DNA of 34,342 nt, taken from assembly GCA_031261525.1 (NCBI GenBank), contig JAISJM010000026.1, forward strand, positions 1 to 34,342, written 5' to 3'. This document shows, piece by piece, positions 26,255-34,342 of the stretch. Positions within the stretch are counted from its first letter, which is position 1; each line of letters begins with the position of its first letter. The notes below the pieces were generated by a model. It saw only the letters and a program-made list of their open reading frames with translations. It was not told the origin of the DNA and searched no databases. The translations under genes and the position numbers were made by a program. This DNA is from Eubacteriales Family XIII. Incertae Sedis bacterium (lineage in GTDB: Bacteria; Bacillota; Clostridia; Peptostreptococcales; Anaerovoracaceae).

Positions 26255-26449
26255 AAATCTGATTTATTTAGAAATGTTGAAAAATCAACAGAATTATGAT
26301 TTACATAAAACTATTATTGTAAGAACTGATTAAGAGTTTATGACAATTTGATAATTTATTATCTTTCGTCATTATTCTTCTGTTATGATTAATTATATAT
26401 GTATTTAAAAGACGTGAATTACAAGAAACATATGGTGAGGGTTATATAA

Positions 26450-29400
26450 ATGAATGCAAGAAAAAAGATATTTTCAATAAATAAATTCATATGCGTTATA
26501 CTGGCATTATTGCTTTTAGGCTTTGTAATTATGCAATCAGCGATTCAATCATCTTGGGCAGAGGTGCTAGATGAGCCGAGTGTAACAGATACGCCAAGTG
26601 TCACCGACCGCAATGTACCTAATTCTGAATCAAACATTACCAATTCATCCGAATCTACAGAGATAGAACCGCTTGTCGTTGATTATATTTATATTGACGA
26701 ACAACTCGTAGCAAAAGATGGTGATGTTAATATCCTCGTTAGCCTTGTTGACAAGTCTATCAATATCAATGCGGCAACCCTTACCTATGCTGACCAATCT
26801 GGTCAGACATATCACACCGATGTAAAGTATGGTGCAGATGGTGTCTTTCTTTTTACACCTGATACACAAGCATATGGTAAATATAATCTACTGTCGCTTT
26901 CTTATATAGATAATGCAACGAACGCAACAACGGAATTCGATTTTAATAAGCTTGGAATAGAAGCTTTTTATGAAGTTACAACTGCAGATGCTGTTGCTGA
27001 AGCAAAGATACAGGCTGAAGCTACTCCAGACAAAGCACCTTTACTTCCAACAGAAGATTCTTCTGATGTGACTGCGACGATTGATGGCAATGGTGTCAGC
27101 ACAACGGTTGAAGTCATAAATGAAGAGGGCAATCTTGAATCTGTTGATTCGATTGAAGAGGGAATCGCGATTGCTGAAGAGGTAAAGTCAGATATTGCTG
27201 CTGAGGCGGAATTAAATTCTTTATCTTACGACAAGGAAATAAAAGCTGAAAAACTGGGTGTGTCATCTACAGCTCAGATTGAAAAATTATCGAACAACGG
27301 CAATGTTGTTATCGTGCTTGATCCTGGTCATGGTGGAAGTTCAAGTGCGGGAGGAGATCCCGGTGCTGGAGGATATGGTATCTCGGAGCGAGAATACACT
27401 TTAGCAATGGCTCAAGCTTGTAAAACTGAGTTATTAAAATACAAAAATGTTGAAGTTTATTTGACAAGAGAAAATAATGAGACTTTCCCATGGGGTGGTT
27501 CTAAAGATATATTAGAGCAACGTGCTATTTTTGCAGCAAATAAGCATGCGGATTTGTTTGTTAGTTTTCATCTCAATTCAGATGGCGTGTATGGTGATGG
27601 ATCACAAGCATATGGTGCAGAAGTATACATCCAAGAAAAAAATGGTGTAAAAAGCCCATACGATGCAAATAGCCGTCAGCTTGCTGCCAAAATTCTAGCT
27701 GAATTGTCTGCGTTAGGATTTTATAATAGAGGCATAAAATATGCCGATTATTCTGTTCTTCGCAATACTGTAGCAAGAGGAATACCATCTGTACTAATTG
27801 AGCATGGTTTTGTTGATAACGCGGCGGACAATGCAAGAATAAAGACATTGACATCGAAGATTGGTATCGGAGATGCAAAAGCAATTGCATCACATTTAAA
27901 ATTAGTACCGCGAACGAATTCTTATGTGGTGAAACCTGCAACAGTCACAGCATCAGATTCAAATGGAAAACAAACCAAAATAAATCTCACTGCCAAAGCT
28001 GCTGGGTTGGGTTATGCTGATAATCTATATTTCGCGGTTTGGAGTAATGCTGGTGGACAAGATGATATTGTTTGGTACAGTGGTAAAAAATCTGGAGATA
28101 CTTTTACTGCAACGGCTGATATTACAAAGCATAAAACTACAGGAAAGTATCAAGTACATGTATATTCTGGTGCCTATGGACAACAATATTATATAGGTGC
28201 AGCTACTTTTACTATTGCTGCAAATAGCGCGAAAAGTCTTGTTACATCAGATCAAGGCAATGGAAAATGGAAGATTACACTAAAAGGACTTTCTGCGCCA
28301 TCTGGTGTAGAAAAAGTCCAGTTCCCCGTTTGGAGCAAAGCAGATCAAAGTGATATTTATTGGTATACTGCAACAAAAAATTCAGACGGTAGCTATTCTG
28401 TTGTGACGAACCCTGCAAATCATAAAAATAATAAAGGAACTTATTCTGTACATGCCTATGTAACCTCAAAAAATAAAATTCAGAATTTTGTTGCAGGGAC
28501 TACCTTTACGGTAAAGTCTACTGTAAAGACGCTAAGCCTTGCTGTAAAAGAGACAACGACACAGAAAAAGTACAAAATGACCGCAGGGAATGTGAGTGTG
28601 CGCGGCAATGCATCCGCCGTTCAGTTTGCTGTCTGGAGCGAAGCGGGCGGGCAAAATGATCTTATCTGGTATAAAGGCACGAAGTCTGGTGATAATTGGT
28701 CAGCGACTGCTGATATTACGAAGCATAAAACTGCTGGTCGATATCAAGTTCATATCTATGCGACAATAGGAGGAAAGCAGACCTTTATTGGCTCAAAGAC
28801 ATTTACTATAAAATCAAATTCTGCAAAAACTATCACGAAAGTAGATCAGGGAAATGGCAAGTGGAAGCTTACGTTAACGGGAATTTCTGCACCATCGGGT
28901 GTAGAGAAAGTTCAATTCCCTGTTTGGAGTAAGTCCAATCAAAGCGATATTTATTGGTACACCGCAACAAAAAATGCAGATGGTAGTTATTCTGTTGTGA
29001 CAAATCCCGCAAAACATAAGAATAACAGAGGAACCTATTCAGTACATGCGTATATTACATCAAAAAATAAAGTTAACAATTTCGTTGCTGGGACATCCTA
29101 CCAATATCCAACACCAGTAATAAAGCTTTCCTTGTCAGAATCACAGACGCAAAAGTCATACAAGGTTACTGTAGATAATCCGTACGTACTTGGAAGCGTT
29201 ACAGATGTACAGTTCGCTACGTGGAGTGAAAGTGGCGGACAAGATGATCTAATCTGGTATAAAGGGAAGAAGTCTGGTAATAATTGGTCTACAACTGTAG
29301 ATGTGACAAAGCATAAGACGGCAGGAAAATATCAGATTCATATATATGCAACGATTGCTGGACAACAAAAGATGATTGGTTCGAAGACGTTTAACGTTAG

Positions 29401-30235
29401 TGCCAATTCCGCAACAGGAAGTTTGAAAGTAGCTAGTTCTACGAATGGTACATATAAAGTTACACTTACTGGTGTAAAAGCACCATCGGGTGTCAAAGTT
29501 GTTCAACTCCCCGTGTGGCAGAGTGCAGATCAAAGCGATATTTATTGGTATACTGCAACAGGAAGTAACGGAACTTATACTGCAACAATTGATCCTAAAA
29601 ATCATAAAAATCATACTGGTTCATATTCAGTACATGCTTATGTAACAAGTAATAATCAGGTACGAAATTTTGTAGCTGGAAAAACGTTTACTGTGAAATC
29701 TAATTACAGTATCATGGGGGCATCGTCTGTAACTGTAAACCAAATGGTTTCATTGTATAATAGCAAGGGGAAACCATACAATACTGCCCTCTATACGAAG
29801 GGTGGCGCAAAAGATATTAAGACTTTTTGCACAATTCTTCTAGATGAAGCAAATAAAGAGGGTGTCAAAGCTGAAGTTGTCTTTGCTCAGAGTATGAAGG
29901 AAACAGGATGGTTGCAGTTCGGTGGTTCAGTTAAACCTGAGCAGTATAATTTCGCAGGAATTGGTGCATTAAATTCTCCTTCAGCGCCAATTGCAACCTT
30001 TCCAAATGTGAGAATAGGGCTAAGGGCACAGGTTCAGCATCTGAAAGCATATGCAAGTACAGCTCCGCCAAACTCAACGTGCGTTGATCCGCGATTTAAC
30101 TTAGTAAAAAGGAATTCTGCGCCCTATGTTGAGTGGCTTGGTCAGAATGAGAATCCAGCTGGCTATGGATGGGCAACAGGGGTGAATTATGGTTACGATA
30201 TCACAAAATTGATTTCGGAGCTCAAAAGCAAGTAG
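26450..30235 (+). CDS. Secreted bifunctional autolysin: N-acetylmuramoyl-L-alanine amidase, six GBS_Bsp-type repeats, glucosaminidase
   Basis: The 1261-residue protein cleaves peptidoglycan. A signal peptide covers about residues 1-37 (NARKK, a hydrophobic core, then SSWA before EV). An unassigned acidic region follows to about 280. The Amidase_3 domain (about 285-485) has zinc ligands in LDPGHGG, ISEREYT and SFHLNSD and the catalytic glutamate in LIEHGFVDN. Six GBS_Bsp-like modules (about 520-1085) alternate two types, A (AVWSxAGGQ) and B (FPVWSKADQSDIYWYTAT). The C-terminus (about 1088-1261) is a glucosaminidase-type domain with its likely catalytic glutamate in SMKETGWLQFGG and YNFAGIGA. 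The layout recalls staphylococcal Atl. The ribosome binding site is weak (GTGAGGG). A GerMN lipoprotein gene follows after 24 bases, suggesting co-expression. The extracellular repeats probably bind the wall. Confidence 0.9.
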   Translation: MNARKKIFSINKFICVILALLLLGFVIMQSAIQSSWAEVLDEPSVTDTPSVTDRNVPNSESNITNSSESTEIEPLVVDYIYIDEQLVAKDGDVNILVSLVDKSININAATLTYADQSGQTYHTDVKYGADGVFLFTPDTQAYGKYNLLSLSYIDNATNATTEFDFNKLGIEAFYEVTTADAVAEAKIQAEATPDKAPLLPTEDSSDVTATIDGNGVSTTVEVINEEGNLESVDSIEEGIAIAEEVKSDIAAEAELNSLSYDKEIKAEKLGVSSTAQIEKLSNNGNVVIVLDPGHGGSSSAGGDPGAGGYGISEREYTLAMAQACKTELLKYKNVEVYLTRENNETFPWGGSKDILEQRAIFAANKHADLFVSFHLNSDGVYGDGSQAYGAEVYIQEKNGVKSPYDANSRQLAAKILAELSALGFYNRGIKYADYSVLRNTVARGIPSVLIEHGFVDNAADNARIKTLTSKIGIGDAKAIASHLKLVPRTNSYVVKPATVTASDSNGKQTKINLTAKAAGLGYADNLYFAVWSNAGGQDDIVWYSGKKSGDTFTATADITKHKTTGKYQVHVYSGAYGQQYYIGAATFTIAANSAKSLVTSDQGNGKWKITLKGLSAPSGVEKVQFPVWSKADQSDIYWYTATKNSDGSYSVVTNPANHKNNKGTYSVHAYVTSKNKIQNFVAGTTFTVKSTVKTLSLAVKETTTQKKYKMTAGNVSVRGNASAVQFAVWSEAGGQNDLIWYKGTKSGDNWSATADITKHKTAGRYQVHIYATIGGKQTFIGSKTFTIKSNSAKTITKVDQGNGKWKLTLTGISAPSGVEKVQFPVWSKSNQSDIYWYTATKNADGSYSVVTNPAKHKNNRGTYSVHAYITSKNKVNNFVAGTSYQYPTPVIKLSLSESQTQKSYKVTVDNPYVLGSVTDVQFATWSESGGQDDLIWYKGKKSGNNWSTTVDVTKHKTAGKYQIHIYATIAGQQKMIGSKTFNVSANSATGSLKVASSTNGTYKVTLTGVKAPSGVKVVQLPVWQSADQSDIYWYTATGSNGTYTATIDPKNHKNHTGSYSVHAYVTSNNQVRNFVAGKTFTVKSNYSIMGASSVTVNQMVSLYNSKGKPYNTALYTKGGAKDIKTFCTILLDEANKEGVKAEVVFAQSMKETGWLQFGGSVKPEQYNFAGIGALNSPSAPIATFPNVRIGLRAQVQHLKAYASTAPPNSTCVDPRFNLVKRNSAPYVEWLGQNENPAGYGWATGVNYGYDITKLISELKSK
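28018..29700 (+). repeat. Three tandem copies of a ~590-base unit (A+B module pair) inside the autolysin gene
   Basis: The TGG of the conserved tryptophan codon recurs at 28040, 28634 and 29222 for type A modules and at 28331, 28925 and 29516 for type B, giving periods of 594 and 588-594 bases. The second and first copies are the most alike. This indicates duplication of an A-B pair rather than of single modules. Confidence 0.85.
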
Positions 30236-30259
30236 CAGATATTATTTAGGAGGTATGTC

Positions 30260-30880
30260 ATGAATATGCAACATACAAAAAAGCCTGTTATCAAAATACT
30301 ATCTTTAATGATTGCAGTGATTCTTCTTGCAACAATAGTTGTTGGGTGTAACTCTGATAAAGAGAACGTTAAAACCAAAGATAACGAAAAGAAGACATCG
30401 ACTTCAGAAGAAACCAAACAAGCAGATAAGCCAAAGAGTGCTGAGAACGTTGAACCGACTGAGCCTGCAGACACAGCAGATGCAGCTGATACAAAGGCAT
30501 CATCTGTGGATTTGACTGTATATTTTAGCAATGAAAATGCAGATGGTCTCAATACGGAAGTTGTCAAAATCACGGAGTTGAGTCCGATTAACATTATTCA
30601 TGCATTGATTGATAAAGGTGTATTATCGCCAGATGTTCTGATCAATTCATTTAGTGATACAAGTTATGAGGGATCTAAGGCAATTACTATAGACCTAAAT
30701 TCATCTTTCGAAGCTTATATTAAGACGATGGGTTCTGCTGGAGAAAGTATTGTTTTGAAAAGTATTGTGAATACATTTTTAGTTGCATATGATTGTGAAT
30801 ATATTCTCATTACTGTCGATGGCAATGATTTATCGACAGGCCATGATTTGTATGATTATTATATGACTTTTAGTGAATAG
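30260..30880 (+). CDS. GerMN-domain lipoprotein
   Basis: The 206-residue protein has a lipoprotein signal peptide: a basic start, a hydrophobic stretch and the lipobox IVVGC with acylated C30. A charged, Glu/Lys/Ala-rich linker (about 31-80) leads to a GerMN domain from about 83 (VDLTVYFSNENADG, SPINIIHALIDKG, AITIDLNSSFEAY, then VNTFLVAYD). GerMN domains occur in GerM of endospore formers and in envelope lipoproteins such as LpqB, and may bind peptidoglycan. AGGAGG precedes ATG 30260. It lies 24 bases after the autolysin gene and before a terminator, so the two probably form one envelope unit. A role in positioning or controlling the autolysin is inference. Whether this organism sporulates is not shown. 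Confidence 0.82.
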   Translation: MNMQHTKKPVIKILSLMIAVILLATIVVGCNSDKENVKTKDNEKKTSTSEETKQADKPKSAENVEPTEPADTADAADTKASSVDLTVYFSNENADGLNTEVVKITELSPINIIHALIDKGVLSPDVLINSFSDTSYEGSKAITIDLNSSFEAYIKTMGSAGESIVLKSIVNTFLVAYDCEYILITVDGNDLSTGHDLYDYYMTFSE

Positions 30881-30907
30881 TAGTATCATTTCATTTATTT
30901 ATTGATT

Positions 30908-30968
30908 CAAGAACCCGAAGGTTTTGCAGTATTTTACATAAATCTGCATAAATTTCTTCGGGTTCTTG
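30908..30968 (+). terminator. Terminator after the autolysin-lipoprotein unit
   Basis: A perfect 13-base stem (CAAGAACCCGAAG with CTTCGGGTTCTTG) encloses a 35-base loop that itself can pair TGCAG with CTGCA. The following sequence is T-rich but interrupted. Confidence 0.7.
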
Positions 30969-30979
30969 TTATATTCTTC

Positions 30980-31008
30980 TTGTAATTGTTGCGAAATATT
31001 GTTATACT
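30980..31008 (+). promoter_or_regulatory. Promoter of the str operon (rpsL-rpsG-fusA-tuf)
   Basis: TTGTAA and TATACT are 17 bases apart (four and five of six matches). Transcription would start near 31015, leaving a leader of about 70 bases. Confidence 0.55.
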
Positions 31009-31083
31009 TATTATTGGTCTGCGTTTGAGGCTTTATTTTTTGTTTCAACATAGATTAGAATTTATTAGGAAAGGAGGAAGGAA

Positions 31084-31497
31084 ATGCCTACAATTAATCA
31101 ATTAGTAAGAGAAGGCAGAAAAAGCGCTGTAAAGAAGTCAACTGCACCAGCTTTGCTTAAGGGTTTGAATACACTTAAGAGAAAGCCAACAGATTCAAAT
31201 TCACCACAGAAGCGTGGCGTATGTACATCTGTAAAGACTGTTACACCTAAGAAGCCAAATTCAGCTCTTAGAAAGGTAGCAAGAGTTAGACTATCTAACG
31301 GTATCGAGGTTATCGCTTACATCCCTGGAATCGGACACAACTTGCAAGAGCATAGTGTTGTCATGATCAGAGGTGGAAGAGTTAAGGATCTCCCTGGTGT
31401 GCGTTATCACATCATCAGAGGCGTACTTGATACAGCAGGCGTTGCTGGCAGGAATCAGGCTCGTTCAAAGTACGGTGCCAAGAGACCAAAGAAGTAG
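31084..31497 (+). CDS. rpsL: 30S ribosomal protein S12
   Basis: The 137-residue S12 is complete and lies in the decoding centre of the 30S subunit. The two loops that determine streptomycin response are wild type: [11 protein letters not shown] (Lys at the K42/K43 position) and [13 protein letters not shown] (Lys at the K87 position, followed by the Asp that is often methylthiolated). AGGAGG lies just upstream of ATG 31084. It is the first gene of the str operon, but is separated from rpsG by an unusual 152-base gap. The overlapping minus-strand frames show no protein features. Confidence 0.98.
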   Translation: MPTINQLVREGRKSAVKKSTAPALLKGLNTLKRKPTDSNSPQKRGVCTSVKTVTPKKPNSALRKVARVRLSNGIEVIAYIPGIGHNLQEHSVVMIRGGRVKDLPGVRYHIIRGVLDTAGVAGRNQARSKYGAKRPKK

Positions 31498-31649
31498 AAA
31501 GTATCGGAACACATTGTGCCGTTTATAGATAAAGAGTAGATGATCGCATGCAATTGCGACATTTGCCCACCTTGTATATGCGCCACGGCGGCTTGAAAGA
31601 TAGTCGTTGAGTACCGATACACATTATTGTGTATTAGGAGGGAAGAGAC
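31498..31649 (+). promoter_or_regulatory. Structured rpsL-rpsG intercistronic RNA (possible S7 control element)
   Basis: Near the two ends, GTATCGG (31501-31507) and CCGATAC (31614-31620) are exact complements that could close the whole region. Inside is TCGCA/TGCGA around 31543-31559. A separate hairpin, ATACACA/TGTGTAT with a TTAT loop (31617-31634), ends just before the AGGAGGG of rpsG and competes with the closing stem for bases 31617-31620. No promoter or gene is seen. In E. coli, S7 binds this same intercistronic position to control translation; whether that happens here is inference. Confidence 0.5.
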
Positions 31650-32120
31650 GTGCCAAGAAAAGGAAACGTTCCAAAAAGAGATGTGCTTCCCGATCCAGTC
31701 TACGGTAGCATCGTTGTAACAAAGCTTGTTAACAGCATTATGCTTGACGGTAAGAAGGGTACAGCACAGACAATCGTCTATGACGCATTTGACCAGATCA
31801 AAGAGATTACTGGTGAGGAGCCTATCGATATATTCGAGAAAGCTATGAACAACATCATGCCAGTTCTCGAAGTAAAGGCAAGACGTGTAGGCGGTGCCAA
31901 CTACCAAGTTCCAATGGAAGTTAGGCCAGTTAGAAGACAGACACTCGGACTCAGATGGCTTACGACTTATACGCGTAAGAGAGGCGAGAGAACAATGAGC
32001 GATAGACTTGCAAAAGAGCTCATCGATGCAGCAAACAATACGGGTGCATCTGTAAAGAAGAAGGAAGATACGCACAAGATGGCTGAAGCAAATAGAGCTT
32101 TCGCACATTTCAGATGGTAA
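31650..32120 (+). CDS. rpsG: 30S ribosomal protein S7
   Basis: The 156 residues cover complete S7, the primary assembly protein of the 30S head that binds the 3' domain of 16S rRNA. Motifs include [40 protein letters not shown] and [11 protein letters not shown] at the end. Translation starts at GTG 31650, behind AGGAGGGAAGA. The AGGAGG lies right next to a hairpin, so initiation could be structure-controlled. fusA follows after 15 bases. Confidence 0.97.
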   Translation: MPRKGNVPKRDVLPDPVYGSIVVTKLVNSIMLDGKKGTAQTIVYDAFDQIKEITGEEPIDIFEKAMNNIMPVLEVKARRVGGANYQVPMEVRPVRRQTLGLRWLTTYTRKRGERTMSDRLAKELIDAANNTGASVKKKEDTHKMAEANRAFAHFRW

Positions 32121-32135
32121 TCTTAGGAGAAGCAA

Positions 32136-34199
32136 ATGGCTAGAAAATTTCCCCTAGAAAAAACTAGGAATATAGGCATCATGGCACACATCGATGCCGG
32201 TAAGACCACAGCCACAGAGCGTATTCTATTCTATACAGGTCGTACGCACAAGATCGGCGAAGTCCATGAAGGTGCTGCGACAATGGACTGGATGGAGCAG
32301 GAGCAGGAAAGAGGTATCACGATTACTTCAGCTGCTACCACCGCTCAGTGGAAAGATATCAATATCAACATTATCGACACACCGGGACACGTGGACTTTA
32401 CTGTCGAAGTAGAAAGGTCACTCAGAGTTCTCGATAGTGCCGTCACCGTACTTTGTGCAAAGGGCGGTGTAGAGCCACAGTCTGAGACAGTATGGAGACA
32501 AGCTGATAAGTACAATGTACCAAGAATGATATTTGTCAACAAGATGGATATCAATGGTGCCAATTTTATCAGAGTTGTCGAGATGGTTAAAGACAGACTC
32601 AAAGCCAATGCAGTTCCAATTCAGCTCGCAATCGGTGCTGAAGAGACGTTCATTGGTGTTGTCGATCTCGTAGAGATGGATGCCAAGGTTTATACGGATG
32701 AAAAGGGTCTTCATTATGATACCGTTGAGATTCCTGAAGACCTGAAAGATCAAGCTGAAGAATACAGAATGGCACTCGTAGAGGCTGTTGCTGAATCCGA
32801 TGAAGATCTTATGGAGAGATACCTCGATGGTGAAGAAATCTCAAAAGAAGAGATTAAGAAACAGATTCGAAAGATGACAATTGCAGGAGAGATGGTTCCT
32901 TGCCTATGCGGAAGTGCATACAAGAATAAGGGCGTCCAATTATTGCTTGATGCGGTAAATGACTACCTACCATCCCCACTTGATATCCCAGCAATCAAAG
33001 GTGTCAACCCTGACACAGAAGAAGAGGATTCAAGACCTGCAGATGACAAAGCACCTTTCTCAGCGCTTGCGTTTAAGATTATGGCGGATCCATTTGTTGG
33101 TAAGCTCGCATTCTTTAGAGTATACTCCGGTAAGCTCGATTCAGGTTCTTATGTATATAATTCTACAAAGGACAAGAAGGAAAGAATCGGTCGTGTACTT
33201 CAGATGCATGCCAATAAGAGAGAAGAATTAGAGACTGTTTATGCAGGTGATATCGCTGCTGCCGTAGGTCTAAAAGACACGACAACAGGTGATACACTTT
33301 GTGACGAGAAATCCCCAATTATCCTCGAGTCTATGGAGTTCCCAGAGCCAGTAATCGAGATTGCAATCGAGCCAAAGACAAAGGCTGGACAGCAGAAGAT
33401 GGGTATGAGTCTTGCGAAGCTTGCAGAAGAGGATCCAACATTCAAGACTTACACAAACGAAGAGACTGGTCAGACGATTATCGCCGGTATGGGTGAGCTT
33501 CACCTTGAGATTATCGTAGACAGACTATTAAGGGAGTTCAAAGTCGAGGCAAATGTCGGCAAGCCACAGGTTTCTTATAAAGAGACAATTACAACGGAGG
33601 CTGATGTCGATCATAAGTACGCGAAGCAGTCTGGTGGTAGAGGTCAATACGGTCACGTTAAGATCAAAGTCTACCCAAGAGAGCCTGGCGAAGGCTTCGA
33701 ATTTAAAAATGCAATCGTTGGTGGTGCAATTCCGAAAGAATACATCCCTAAGGTTGAAGAGGGTATCAAGGAAGCAATGGCAAATGGTCCATTAGCTGGA
33801 TTCCAGATTGTAGATGTCGGCGTGACACTATATGATGGTTCTTACCATGAAGTCGATTCAAACGAGATGGCGTTTAAGATTGCCGGTTCAATGGCATTCC
33901 GTGAGGCTGTAAAGAAGGCGAAACCAGTTCTTCTTGAGCCAATCTTCAAGGTAGAGGTTACTGTACCAGAGGATTATATGGGTGACGTAATTGGTGATAT
34001 CAGTTCAAGAAGAGGACGTATCGAAGGTTCTGATATGCTCAATGGTGCTTCTATTATTAGAGGTTTCGTACCGCTATCAGAGATGTTTGGTTATGCAACA
34101 GACCTCAGATCCAAGACACAGGGTAGAGGTACTTACGTAATGCAGATGGATCACTTCGAACAGCTTCCTACAAGCTTGATTGAAAAGATTAATAAGTAA
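32136..34199 (+). CDS. fusA: Elongation factor G
   Basis: The 687-residue translocation GTPase is complete. G-domain motifs are [18 protein letters not shown] and NKMD, with the switch region [11 protein letters not shown]. Domain IV has [11 protein letters not shown] and the C-terminal domain V region carries [11 protein letters not shown] and [16 protein letters not shown] precedes ATG 32136. It is co-transcribed with rpsG and tuf. No sign of a fusidic-acid-resistant second copy or truncation is seen; the length is normal for bacterial EF-G. Confidence 0.98.
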   Translation: MARKFPLEKTRNIGIMAHIDAGKTTATERILFYTGRTHKIGEVHEGAATMDWMEQEQERGITITSAATTAQWKDININIIDTPGHVDFTVEVERSLRVLDSAVTVLCAKGGVEPQSETVWRQADKYNVPRMIFVNKMDINGANFIRVVEMVKDRLKANAVPIQLAIGAEETFIGVVDLVEMDAKVYTDEKGLHYDTVEIPEDLKDQAEEYRMALVEAVAESDEDLMERYLDGEEISKEEIKKQIRKMTIAGEMVPCLCGSAYKNKGVQLLLDAVNDYLPSPLDIPAIKGVNPDTEEEDSRPADDKAPFSALAFKIMADPFVGKLAFFRVYSGKLDSGSYVYNSTKDKKERIGRVLQMHANKREELETVYAGDIAAAVGLKDTTTGDTLCDEKSPIILESMEFPEPVIEIAIEPKTKAGQQKMGMSLAKLAEEDPTFKTYTNEETGQTIIAGMGELHLEIIVDRLLREFKVEANVGKPQVSYKETITTEADVDHKYAKQSGGRGQYGHVKIKVYPREPGEGFEFKNAIVGGAIPKEYIPKVEEGIKEAMANGPLAGFQIVDVGVTLYDGSYHEVDSNEMAFKIAGSMAFREAVKKAKPVLLEPIFKVEVTVPEDYMGDVIGDISSRRGRIEGSDMLNGASIIRGFVPLSEMFGYATDLRSKTQGRGTYVMQMDHFEQLPTSLIEKINK

Positions 34200-34224
34200 C
34201 TTTTTATTATAGAAAGGAATTCCA

Positions 34225-34342
34225 ATGGCTAAGGCAAAATTTGAAAGAACAAAACCACATGTAAATATCGGAACAATTGGTCACGTAGACCATGGTAAAA
34301 CAACGCTTACAGCTGCAATCACAAAGACTTTATTCGAGAAAT
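34225..34342 (+). CDS. tuf: Elongation factor Tu (3' truncated by window)
   Basis: The first 39 codons are present: the N-terminus [20 protein letters not shown] leads into the P-loop [15 protein letters not shown] precedes the ATG at good spacing. It follows fusA after 25 bases in the usual str-operon order. The rest of the gene, about 350 codons, lies beyond the window. Confidence 0.97.
   Translation, partial: MAKAKFERTKPHVNIGTIGHVDHGKTTLTAAITKTLFEK

Larger units (their letters stand above)
26133..26449 (+). other. rpoC-autolysin intergenic region
   Basis: The 317 bases contain the rpoBC terminator, the inverted repeat at 26212-26254 and then AT-rich sequence. A promoter for the autolysin gene must lie here, but no pair of hexamers with 17-base spacing is convincing: TTGATA at 26348 has only ATTATT at the right distance. 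An alternative sigma factor is possible but not shown. Confidence 0.6.

Noticed and set aside
31084..31497. Streptomycin resistance mutation in rpsL
   Set aside because: The lysines in TPKKPNS and GGRVKDLPG are unchanged.
31455..32135. 226-residue open frame opposite rpsG
   Set aside because: It mirrors the conserved rpsG coding sequence and the structured spacer; its cysteine- and serine-rich translation looks like an antisense shadow.

Overview
The window looks like chromosomal DNA from an anaerobic, Gram-positive member of the Clostridia. The evidence is the Clostridia-type RpoB and RpoC, low-to-mid GC by eye, strong AGGAGG ribosome binding sites, a GerMN lipoprotein, a wall amidase with GBS_Bsp-type repeats, an [FeFe]-hydrogenase and a selenium-dependent molybdenum hydroxylase (SDMH) locus. 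I cannot name the genus. No tRNA, rRNA, CRISPR array or intact mobile element was seen.

Region 1 (1-1568) holds the 3' part of a YjiM-like double-cubane-cluster protein and its ATP-dependent reductase, closed by a terminator. Region 2 (1837-10564) is a compact SDMH locus. One rightward operon runs selD (with an N-terminal DUF3343 domain fused on), yedF, a MocA/YgfJ-type nucleotidyltransferase and yqeB. It converges on, and overlaps by 18 bases, a leftward operon of an RnfB-like polyferredoxin, yqeC and a cysteine-desulfurase-like enzyme. The hydroxylase gene (two [2Fe-2S] clusters plus the Mo domain, no FAD domain) diverges from the polyferredoxin gene. The likely logic is that the desulfurase, DUF3343 and YedF domains move selenium, SelD activates it to selenophosphate, and YqeB, YqeC and the MocA-like protein mature the labile-selenium Mo site.

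Region 3 (10724-14226, leftward) is a two-gene operon: a flavoprotein with a NuoF-type iron-sulfur domain fused to a GltD-type module, then an HndD-type [FeFe]-hydrogenase. Convergent placement next to an FAD-less hydroxylase suggests, but does not prove, that electrons from purine-type hydroxylation pass through ferredoxin to NAD(P) or H2.

Region 4 (14473-18320) has a GIY-YIG protein with a long acidic N-terminus, a polyol dehydrogenase behind a promoter with 13-base direct repeats, a decayed YhcG-type (DUF1016) nuclease fragment, and a PutP-type sodium symporter.

Region 5 (18403-34342) carries rpoB-rpoC from its own consensus promoter. Next come a two-gene cell-envelope unit (a 1261-residue amidase/glucosaminidase autolysin and a GerMN lipoprotein) and then the str operon rpsL-rpsG-fusA-tuf (tuf cut by the window end). 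No rplJ-rplL precedes rpoB, and the autolysin unit splits rpoC from rpsL. The rpsL-rpsG gap is unusually long and can fold.

Most promoters, operators and terminators were found by eye. Spacings were counted, but no scoring or folding program was run.
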